From: Omphiscola glabra
Taxonomy: Eukaryota > Mollusca > Gastropoda > Lymnaeidae
DNA length: 64,000 bases
Reading direction: 5' to 3'
NCBI GenBank assembly: GCA_964017045.1
Contig: OZ024811.1
Location: 8,891,674 to 8,955,673, forward strand
The notes beneath the pieces are model-generated. The model did not search any database. It was not told where the DNA came from and saw only the letters and a list, made by a program, of their open reading frames with translations. Numbering within the stretch: position 1 is the stretch's first letter; every line of letters starts with the position of its first letter. A program made the position numbers and the translations under genes. Shown in pieces: positions 37,201-49,200 of this stretch.

Positions 37201-40200
37201 AGTTGCTCTCCAATTATGTGTAGAATGTTGCAAAACTAAATTCAGATAGGTTATAAAATGCATTCTTGTATTTTTAAGTTATCAAAATTTTCAATGAACT
37301 ATAAAGATTTAATAGTTCAGTGGTCGGCAAACCGCGGTTCGCGAGCCGCATGCGGCTCTTTAGCCACCTGAGTGCGTCTCGGCCAGTCGGCAAGAAATCG
37401 GTTTTGACTCCGAAAAACATGTTCAAGAAGTTCTTGAAACAAAATTTTGCTCTCAACAATTTGTTAATCGTCCTGCTGCTGATTTTCCTCTCTTTTGACT
37501 AATGAGTTTGCCGACCGCTGTAATAGGCGATATAGAGCTAGGGCTATAGTTTACATCACACTGGTGTGGAATTTAAGATATCTTTAATCATTAATAATGC
37601 TAATTTTGGCATCTTTCAACCGAAAGTTTGAAATGCAGCCTCAAAATTGTCTTAAAGAAAAAACAAATTCAAGCATGCGCCAAAATGAACCCTTGCATTT
37701 TGAATTTGCCCGACTGTCTTTAGCACCCTCAATTTCTCCACCCCTGCACTAACGCTGATAAATGTTACAGTACGGGGTGGATTATAAGCTTGTGCCAAAT
37801 GATTACGGATAGAATTCAGTTTATGTATGGCACTTGACGCCATAATGCCTCCCACAAAACCTTAAAAATGTATAATATAAACATTGAATAGGTTTGAGCT
37901 AATACCCCTTTGTTTTGTTTTATTTAATTAATGTATGTTAATTTTTAAGTTCATGATTATGTTTGTTAAATTTTATGTACAAAGTGGTGAGCCCAGCCCT
38001 AGGCTGGGGTACCATGCTATAGAAAACTTCTAATAATAATAATAATAATTAAAGTATGATAAAAAATACACCTCTTGATTTTGAAATAATTTTTAAAAAA
38101 TTGGGGAGCAAACTTCCTTCAGTCAAGATTCATCAGCGCCCTCAATTTCCACCCTCCTTCTCGATGAAAATGATCGCCGATTTTGGTATCGATAGATAAA
38201 GTGCCTAGAGGCGCAGCCACTACTAGTGCCGCCATGGGCTGCCACATATTTTTGCCGCCATCTCTTTCAATATACAAACTCTGCAGTTGTCTGATAATGC
38301 CACACCTGCTCATAAAGAATAAGTGGCACCTGGGTGGACCACCCCATTCGCCCTATTTCGACGCCACTTGCAGGAGCGTATCTACATCGTTTGGCGTGTA
38401 GGGGCAAGATTTATTCCCCCCCCCCCTCAACTCTGAAACTGATTATTTTCAACCATTAAATACCATCAAAGCCCATCCCCCCCCCCCGCTAGCCTAACGT
38501 CCGGGACATATGCCCCATCTGCCACCCCTTAGCTACGCCTCTTTCCACAATTTTTTTTTTAAATTCTCTCTTTCTCTCTCTCCCCCCCCCCCTCCCCCAG
38601 CGGGAAAAAAATTCTGAAAGAAACACTGCCTCACGCCCTATCACCTGCACACTCCACCCACCTCCACACTCTACGCATCTTCACACTCCATCCCATCACA
38701 TTTGAATTACCAACAGAACCAATTTTAACACTGTCATAATGCTCTGGTTAGTTTAGTCATTCTTACACCCATTCCAATTGAAGCCTTTCATTCGGTGGGT
38801 CAGAGGTCACATTTGACGTCTTATAGTCATGTGGCACAACAGCCTTGACATCCCGAGCTGGAATTCTGCCAGTGCTGACCTCATTACTGCCCCGAGTGTC
38901 TACGTTCTCCTCAACTTTAGCTGACGCGGCAATCACCTGGACTTCTGGTTTGTCTGGCCCAGCTTTAGCAAATTCATGAGGTATTTTATTCATTTATTGA
39001 AACACAAATTAGTTCATGTTAGAAAATCTACAACCAAATAAAGCTATGAACACTGTTACTTATAAACTATAAACATGTCAATCAATAAAAGTATTAACTA
39101 TAAACATTTTAATCAATAAAAGTATAAGCATGAGAAATCAATAAGCGTATAAATGCATAGGACTTTAAAGCTGAACTTTTTTCAGGTATTTGATTTATAT
39201 GACGCTGAGGCAGTGGGAAATAAAGGAATTATACATTTAAATCACACAATTATTAGCGTGGTATTTCTGACCGGGACGATTGCTTTTGTTTTGTATTGTT
39301 GAGTACGCGGGTGAAAGGCACTGAAGCAAGCGTTGGTCTTATGGTCTGTTTTAACATTTAAACTTCAAGGTATCTTGTTCTTCATCACACGTATCTAAGA
39401 TCCACTCGATCAGGGTGAATTATTTCTCTTTAAGTTAGGACCGAAAGATAGAACAGTTCTTTTGTTCCTCATTCTTTCAGAAATTAACAACGTCCTCCCC
39501 TAGTTGTTACCAAATCTAAATGGTCCATAATTAAGTCATTATTTTAACTAAGGGAGTTCATTGATGGCGGATTTCTACACTAGAAAAATACTTAAGATGT
39601 TTTGTGTCTAAATTTTTATGATTGTATAAATTTGTCTTGGTTAAAATATGTATTTATTGATGTGCTGAAAATGAATGTGTACAATGTAATAAAAAAACAA
39701 GATTCCATTTATTTGGATCAGTACAAGAATCTTATCTTATCATATCTTATCTCAATATTTCTTTCTCACGGCTTGAACGCTGTTTCTTTCAACTTTTTTT
39801 TTATTCTTTATGTTTTTTTAAAATAAAAATAAATCTTGAATAAATCTCTCGTGGTAACTACCATTATTGGTAAAAAAACATAGTGAATCGTCGAATGATA
39901 TGGTAATTGATTGTTTCAACTAATTTGATTTACTTTTCCTTTGAACCATCTGCTTATATACATTCATTGGATTACCACTACACTTGACATTTAAAAAACA
40001 AGTTTATTTAAAATAATATAAGAAGAGTCTCTTTTAAATGGAATTATTTTTCAATTACGTTTTACAAATTCATTGTTAGCACATATATAACTAACTATTC
40101 TTACCAAGACAATATTTTAAAACTAGAACAATTTCAATATAATAAGACATCTTATGTTTTTCTCTGATTTATCCTTGTCCGTGACCTACCCTCCTTCTCT

Positions 40201-43200
40201 TTATTTTTAGATATTTCTTTGTCTCCTTTTGTTGGTGGTTCGAGTTTTTCATCAGTTGACTTGGCGTCTTTGTTCTTATGTTCATCAATATGATTGGATG
40301 CTTCTTCATTTGGCTCAACAGCTGAGTTTCTTCGGAATGATGTCTGGAATTCAAAGAGTTTTTTCATGCTAAGAAATGAGAATGCAACACTGCTCATTTA
40401 AAATGCTTGAAATTTGAATTAGTGTTTAAAGGATTGCACTGCAAGAAATGATAGTACCACAAATCTCGTATAGGCTATAGTTTTACTCCGATAACATAGA
40501 TACACGTACATCTTTATTATACACTAGCCAGAACCCGGCATGCGTTGCAATGCCACTCAAAGAAAAAAGTTTTTGTGTTTTAATTACGTTTTGAATTAAT
40601 TTTTTAAAAGGAAATATTTTTTTTATTTTTTCCGCCAGATGCGTACATAAATAAATTAGATGGTTTTTCGACGTGTAGCTGTCCACGTGAGAGTTGCTGG
40701 GTGCACACGATGGTTCTATGGTTAAGTGACACCTACATTTTAAAACTAGGATATCTTCAGTTGTTATAAAGATTTAAAAGGACAGTGGTCGACAAACCGC
40801 GGCTCTTTAGAGTGCGGCTCGGCCAGTCGGCCACAAATCGGTTTTGACTCCGAAAAACATGTTCAAGAAATTCTTGAAACAAAATTAGGTTCTCAACAAT
40901 TATTAATCGTCCTGCTGCTGATTTTCGGCTTTTTTGACTAATGAGTTTTCCGACTACTTTAGTAGGCGATATTGATCTAGCGCAAAAGCTTACCCTTAAG
41001 GGTGACACACCTAGATTGAATATAGCTTACTTCACACTGGTGCGGAATTGAGAATGTCTTTAATCATTGTTATGGCACTCCCCAACTGAAATGCAACCTC
41101 AAAATTTTCTGAAAGAAACAACAAATTCAAGTATGCGCCAAATTGCACCCCTAGATTTTGAATTTACCAGACTGTCTTTGAACCCTAAATTTCTGCACCC
41201 CTTCACTCACGCTGATCAATGGTACAGTATCGATTTGATTATAAGGTTTTGCCAAATGATCACCTGCTACTCAAAATAAGGATTCGACCAGTGCGAGTAG
41301 CTGCAAGGAGATAGAGAGAGCTTGTGGCAATTATTGATCACACCGACAATGCTTCTATTTTAAGTGCTGAATGGTTAGATGAGGATGATGTGGAATTCTA
41401 TTCCACTACACATTTGCAATATACTGAACATCACAGCCTTCAAAACTGTACTCAAAACACATCTCTTTAAACTCTACAATCCTGACTGATTCCCCCTCTG
41501 AACGATCAACGATGCTGCTAGGTGCCTTCCATGGCTTGACATGTAAATAGTTCTGGAATGGGTGGAGGGAATATACATTTGTTTTGTTTTATTTAATTAA
41601 TTTATGTTAATTTTTAAGTTCATGATTATGTTTGTTAAATTGTATGTACAGCGTGGTGAGCCCAGCCCTAATCTGGGGTACCGTGCTATATACTAATACT
41701 ACTACTTCAAAACTGCACTCAAAACACATCTCTTTAAACTCTACTACCCCGACTGATTCCCCACATCTGACCGATAAACGATGCTGCTGGCCGACGTCCA
41801 TGGCTTGTCATGTAAAAGTTCTGGGGTGGATGGGGTGATAAGCATTAGTTTTTGTTTTTGTCTTTATACAGCTGTTCTTTATTACATAAATGTATTTTAT
41901 TTTATTGTCACGATTATGTCTCTTTTTCTAATATTTTTATGTACAGCGCGGTGAGTCTAGCCTTAGGCTGGGGTACCGCGCTATATAAGACAACTAATAA
42001 TAATAATAAGATATCAGTTCCGCAAAGATGAAAATAATAAATCAGCTTATATATATGCCCATCAGGGGCGTCATTTCAGGGTTTTTTCAGGATGAAAAGG
42101 GGGGGGGGCAAAACACAAAACTTGGTCGGCTTGCTAAGTTGTTTATTACTGGAGTCGCCACGGTACATTGCAATTTAAATAAAACCTGCAAACTAAAAGG
42201 GGGGATGCAAATGCCCCCTTGCCCTACCCAAATGATGTCCCTGATGCCCATTGTTACGACAGAGCAACACCTGAGCTAATCCATGGAAGATAATAATAGC
42301 TAGAAACGATACTATAATTGTCAGCTTTACTGACAATAATCATATTTACACTTTCACAAACAATGATAATTAGTCGTTAACAAACTTTGAATTGATTCTG
42401 CATTATAAAATTTAAATGTAAAAACTTTTTTACTTGTTGATTAACAATCTAAACATTTAAAATGTTTCATCACCTAAACTTTCTAGTTTACTAAACGATT
42501 AACATGTTGCTTGTACTAAACCTATGAACTTGGACAGGCATGCTGACCTTTGAACTCTTTAAACTCTAAGGAAAGAATTTAGACCCTAACGTATTTCATG
42601 TTTTAAAAATGTCAAAATATCAAAAGAACAAAATTAATTTTAGAAATTTAAACGTTTTTCATGATTTTTATTAATAATTTCTTTAAATCGGGTAACTGAG
42701 AATTGTCCGGGTATTTAGCCTCTGACGTGTACACCGAGTTCATGTCGACACCTGACAGCACTACTTAATAACATCGCATTGTGTATGGACATTTCTGACC
42801 TTTTTCAGTAGTTTTGTCATAACCCTTGACCTTGTACTGGATGAAAGTTCATCGATGGGGTCAGGGGTCGCAATGCGAACAGACGCTGCTTCCTTCAATT
42901 TCCCAGGCAGTGCCGCCAACTCAGGGTGATGCTCCCAGGCCTTGGCCTGCGCCTTTTCCAGGAAGTTTAAGAGGAGTGGCCAACTGGACATAAGGATCAG
43001 TGAGACTTTAGAGGAGGAGTGACCAACTGGACATAAGGATCAGTGAGACTTTAGAGGAGGAGTGGCCAACTGGACATGAGGAACAGTGAGAATTTAGAGG
43101 ACGAGTGACGAACTAGACATTTGAAAAAGTAGGAACAATGAGGCTTTTGAGGCAGTGTGGCCAACTGGACAGTAGGAACAATGAGGCTTTTAGGGCAGTG

Positions 43201-46200
43201 AGGCCAACTGGACAGTAGGAACAATGAGGCTTTTAGGGCAGTGAGGCCAACTGGACAAAAGGAACATTGAGGCTTTTAAGGCAGTGTGGCCAACTGGACA
43301 AAAGGAACAATGAGACTTTTAAGGCAGTGTGGCCAGCTGGACAAAAGGAACATTGAGGCTTTTAAGACAGTGTGGCCAACTGGACAAAAGGAACAATGAG
43401 ACTTTTAAGGCAGTGTGGCCAGCTGGACAAAAGGAATATTGAGGCTTTTAAGACAGTGTGGCCAACTGGACAAAAGGAACAATGAGACTTTTAAGGCAGT
43501 GTGGCTAACTGGACAAAAGGAACATTGAGACTTTTAAGGCAGTGTGGCCAACTGGACAAAAGGAACAATGAGACTTTTAAGGCAGTGTGGCCAACTGGAC
43601 AAAAGGAACAATGAGACTTTTAAGGCAGTGTGGCCAACTGGACAAAAGGAACATTGAGACTTTTAAGGCAGTGTGGCCAACTGGACAAAAGGAACAATGA
43701 GACTTTTAAGGCAGTGTGGCCAACTGGACAAAAGGAACAATGAGACTTTTAAGGCAGTGTGGCCAACTGGACAAAAGGAACATTGAGACTTTTAAGGCAG
43801 TGTGGCCAACTGGACAAAAGGAACATTGAGACTTTTAAGGCAGTGTGGCCAACTGGACAAAAGGAACAATGAGACTTTTAAGGCAGTGTGGCCAACTGGA
43901 CAAAAGGAACAATGAGACTTTTAAGGCAGTGTGGCCAACTGGACAAAAGGAACATTGAGACTTTTAAGGCAGTGTGGCCAACTGGACAAAAGGAACATTG
44001 AGGCTTTTAAGGCAGTGTGGCCAGCTGGACAAAAGGAACAATGAGACTTTTAAGGATTTGTGGCCAACTGTACAATAGGAACAAAGAGGCTTAAATGGAT
44101 GTGAGGCCAGCTGGACCAAATGACCAATGAGACTTTTATGGATGTGAGGCCAGCTGGACAAAAGGAACAATGAGACTTTTAAGGCAGTGTGGCCAGCTGG
44201 ACAAAAGGAACATTGTGACTTTTAAGGATTTGAGGCCAACTGTACAATAGGAACAAAGAGGCTTAAATGGATGTGAGGCCAGCTGGACCAAAGGACCAAT
44301 GAGACTTTTATGGATGTGAGGCCAGCTGGACCAAAGGACCAATGAGACTTTTATGGATGTGAGGCCAACTGTACAATAGGAACACTGAGACTTGTTCGAT
44401 TTTTAGAAATATGTCAAATTTACAAGTAACATATTGTCGATGAAACACTATTTAAAATTGTTCTAGGGACCAGATGTGATAGCATGACACGGTTATTGAA
44501 GCCAATCATAAAAATGTTCTAGGGACCAGATGTGATAGCATGACACGGTTATTGAATCCAAGCATAAAATTGTTTTAAGGACCAGATGTGATAGCATGAC
44601 ACGGTTATTGAATCCAAGCATAAAATTGTTCTAAGGACCAGATGTGATAGCATGACACGGTTATTGAATCCAAGCATACAAAAAATTAACTAATTATAGG
44701 TCATGATAACCTAAATATGACCTGACCTAATTTTGTTGTCTTTGTCATCATCACACCTGTTGATTAAGTTCTTGAGTAGAGCTCCGTACAGAGGTGTTCT
44801 TTCACAGCAAATAAGGTAAGCCTGAAGATGACACAGTTGTTGTATTACAGCAAATATGATAAGCCTAGCGATAACTTAACATTGGTTTTATTCAGTTTAT
44901 TTAGGACTGAAGGTCGGGGTGGAGTGGGGGTGTTAAATTAATAACAAACATTGAGAAGAAAATAAGCAACAGAATTTCCTCTTACTTCACTACCCACACT
45001 TTCCTCTTACTTCACTACCCACACTTTCCTCTTACTTCACTACCCACACTTTCCTCTTACTTCACTACCCACATTTTCCTCTTTCTTCACTACCCACACT
45101 TTCCTCTTATTTCACTACCCACACTTTCCTCTTATTTAACTACCCACACTTTCCTCTTACTTCACTACCCACACTTGCTTTTTACTTCACTACCCACACT
45201 TTCCTCTTACTTCACTACCCACACTTTCCTCTTACTTCACTACCCACACTTTCCTCTTACTTCACTACCCACATTTTCCTCTTACTTCACTACCCACACT
45301 TTCCTCTTATTTCACTACCCACACTTTCCTCTTATTTCACTACCCACACTTTCCTCTTATTTAACTACCCACACTTTCCTCGTACTTCACTACCCACACT
45401 TTCCATTTACTTCACTACCCACAATTTCATCTTACTTCACTACCCACACTTTCCATTTACTTCACTACCCACAATTTCCACTTACTTCACTACCCACACT
45501 TTCCATTTACTTCACTACCCACAATTTCCTCTTACTTCACTATCCACACTTTCCTCTTACTTCACTACCCACACTTTCCATTTACTTCACTACCCACAAT
45601 TTCCTCTTACTTCACTGCCCACACTTTCCTCTTACTACACTACCCACACTTTCCTCTTACTTCACTACCCACACTTCCCTCTTACTTCACTACCCACACT
45701 TTGCTCTCACTTCACTACGCAAAGCTTTTTACTCACTCCCTCCTTGGCCATCTTGCCTACTCGATGTTGGTCCCACTTTGAGAACTCAGTCCTTAGCAGA
45801 TCAATATCAAAATACTTCTGGTCCTTGATTAGCAGTTCTTCTAACCTGTTATTAGAAAAAAAGGTTGGGGGAGGGGAGGTGACAAAAATGACAGGACATC
45901 TGATCAAATTGAAACCAATATTATTTCAAGATTAATGCTTAGTTAACTTGATATCGATGTTAGCATAAATAACTATGAATATAATACAATGCATTATACA
46001 ATAGTAGGCATTTGATTAGTTGGTATGCAGTGTTTTTAAACAATGGTACACAATAAATTGTATGTAATGTAGAGTAATTTACATTTAGACTTAACATTAC
46101 ATATTACCCAGTGATCTCAAACGTAGTAAGGGTGCCTCACATCTTGTGGGGGGTCATTTAAAGACTATGGTGGGGGTCATGAAGTCAATTGCAGAAATGT

Positions 46201-49200
46201 ATTTCGATTTTAAAAAGGAAATTGAAGCAATGTTATAAGAGATGGTGAAAAAAAGGGTGGGGGAGGGACATTAAACCATTTAAGTGCTCAGGTGGGGTGT
46301 GAGACTAAAATAGTGGGGAATCCCTGCCTTAACGACTGATGGTTCAGATAACTAAGTGCAGGACATGTCGCACAAACGTAGTGGAAATATTAAGAAATCA
46401 CAATGACCAATCATTGATTGGTATTAGGTTATTGGTTTCGATAGTTCACGAGATCGATTTAATGCACCGCCCATAAAAGAACATAAATCAATAATCAATC
46501 TTCTACAGCAATCAATTTGATCATTTCTTGTGGGATCATAAATTATCGTTATTTATAGCTTATCCTTAATATAAGTGAAGTCCTGCTTTTGACTAGGAGT
46601 GGCTAGAGAAACAAACGTTTGATAACACATTCTAATGAGTTGAAATCATTTTCTTCATGGCAAGTTGTGCAGTCTAAGTTATTCTTCTTATCTAGTTAGC
46701 ATCTCAGATGAGTGAGACTTTCACTTACTACAAAACAATCGGTATAAGGACCTGTTTAATTTCATTTTATCATCTCACTTAATAAATTATACTTATCCGT
46801 AGAGGTACATTCTGATTTTGGTTAAAGTCTGTAGTGTGTTTCCCCACAAATTGTACTCTGGCTTCTTGTTAATTGGTGTCTATATTTCCGATTTCCTTCA
46901 TTTTGTGGGCTCTTGTTATTTTTATTCCGCTATTTTTTTATTTTTTGTTGCTAGCCGGAACCTAAAATCTTCACTTGAATCCATGGACATTGATCTTGAA
47001 TTCGTGGGAGACACTTGCCATGGACCGTGCATGATGGAGTGGCAGACTCAATGTCGGAGCACAAACCGCAGAGAATAAACGCACCTCTTACGCACAAAGA
47101 AAGCACACAGCGAGAAAGATCAAAATCGACTGAGATCCAACTAGGACCCAAAACAACGTGTGTGCGGAATGCTTTTCAGGCACAAATAGGACTGGCAGGC
47201 CACCTGCGGAAATCTTCGCATTAAAAGGCACCAGTGTAATCTTTAAAACTGTTGGTCCAAGAGGAAGCGGATATTGTACTGTAAAAAATGTTACAATACC
47301 AATTATTTAGCTTAATAATTTTTGTCACCTTTCAAAGCATTTATTGTCTCATATGACATGGAAAATGTATATACATTTTATAGACAATTTATTGTTTCAC
47401 GTGACAATCTTTGAAACTTTGACTTAATAAATAATTTACTTTCTAAAATTCTAACGTTCCGCAAGAGAGGATCTAATCTGGATTTCTCAATTATATAGGC
47501 ACCTCCATACTTAATGTAACTGTATTAAAATAATAGCTAGAGAACTGAACAAGTTTATTGAACAGATCCTAGAGGACCATCTCATGTGGATTCCAACACA
47601 ATCGATCAACCACTGATCATATTTTTACATTCAGATGTCTCCTGGAGAAATTATACCAATACATACACCAACTATATTGTGATCTACAAAACAGCTTATT
47701 GTAGCGTAGTTTGGAAGTATCTGTATGATACACCACGGGCGTCCATAACAAACTTACCTAGCTCATACACATGATGATGGCTAACTCAAAAAAGTAGAAT
47801 CAAAGTACATGGAGAGCAATGAGGGAGTGTCACAAATGACCAGGACTGTACAGGGGAGCTATAGTCGCAGGTAGCGGACAAAGTTACAATAAAGAAGGGA
47901 GGAGTCAACTTTGGCATTTAAGGGTGGTTTATGTGAGGGCAGGGATGACACTGCCTGGGAAACAAGCCGAACTAGGGTACATCACTAAGGGACATTATGG
48001 GTATCACATATAAGTTAGTGTAATAAGATATGTAGTTTGCTTGTAAATGTGCAATGTCCATGCAGACCCTGGGTATAATAGTGTGAATTTAATTAAGCAT
48101 CATGATCGAAAAAAACAAACTATAAGGTGTTAATAAGTAGGTAGAGACATGGAATAGGCGTCCAGGGTAAAGGATCTGGTTTGGGAGACTGTAGTCTGTA
48201 TTAACGTAACAGACCAATAACCGTGGGATTCTAGTGGTGGGTAGTTTCTCGTATGGTGAGGTCTGGATACAAGTTAGAGGTTTGGGGACACTCAGGAGTT
48301 GAAGTATAGCAGTTAAGAGAGAACAGGAGATGACAGTTAACTAGTTGACATAAGAAAAGTTGACAGGATACAATTAAACAGTTTGGAAACAGTCCTAGAG
48401 TGCAGACAGGGAAGACTACAGAAGAGCTTTTCATTCTTGTAATAAATATAATCTCTTATATCATCTGTGCATCTGGAGTTTGAGTTGTTTAGTTTTCATT
48501 CAAGTCTACGTTGTGCTTTGTCTGTTTCAACGCCTAGATACACACAATATAAAACACAGAGAGGAGCGGTTCTATACTGACCACCACTAAATCAATATAG
48601 TTTTTTATAAGTCAGGACCGGAGCACTCTTCCGTAACAACTGTTCTGACAAGGATATTCACTATACATATCCTGCTCAGCATCACATTAGAGAAAGTTAT
48701 GAGAAAAAAATGTGATCACCAGTGAAGCTATCTTAAACTACTTCCAAAAAGCATTACAGAGCGACAACAATCAGGAATTTTATATAGCCAAGCAATGCAT
48801 TATCTGACATATGCTGATGATATAGCTCTTATGGGCATCAACAGCAATGATTATAATTAAAGCATTCAAGGAACTTGAAGATGCCTTAGTTAAAGCTGTA
48901 AATGAAGCAAAGACAAAGTATATGGTAATTTCACGACAAGCACACAGGTAACAACATCAACATAAGCAACCACACCTTTGAGAGCGTGGCTACTTTCAAT
49001 TATCTGAGAGCAACTGTAAATGAGTACAGGGAAATAATGACAGAAGGGAAAGAAAGCATAACAGCTGGCAACCGTTCTTATCTCAGCCTAATATAGCCCA
49101 TATGAACCCGAAACCTATCAATGAGAACCAAGAATATCATATGCATCACTTTCATAAGACCAGTTGTAATTTACTCATGTGAGAGATGCCTCAAAAGCAG

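Larger units (their letters stand above)
35475..38631. mobile_element. Possible ~3.1-kb element or pair of related elements
   Basis: CAGGGTTTCTTTCAG near 35,477 and CTGAAAGAAACACTG near 38,617-38,631 are inverted repeats with one mismatch, each followed inward by a G/C homopolymer tract. Flanks do not match, so two separate solo ends are also possible. The interior is AT-rich with no ORF of note. Confidence 0.4.

Noticed and set aside
45175..45828. 217-codon ORF
   Set aside because: Artefact of a 25-bp tandem repeat read in all frames; only its opposite strand carries a real exon at 45,737-45,845.
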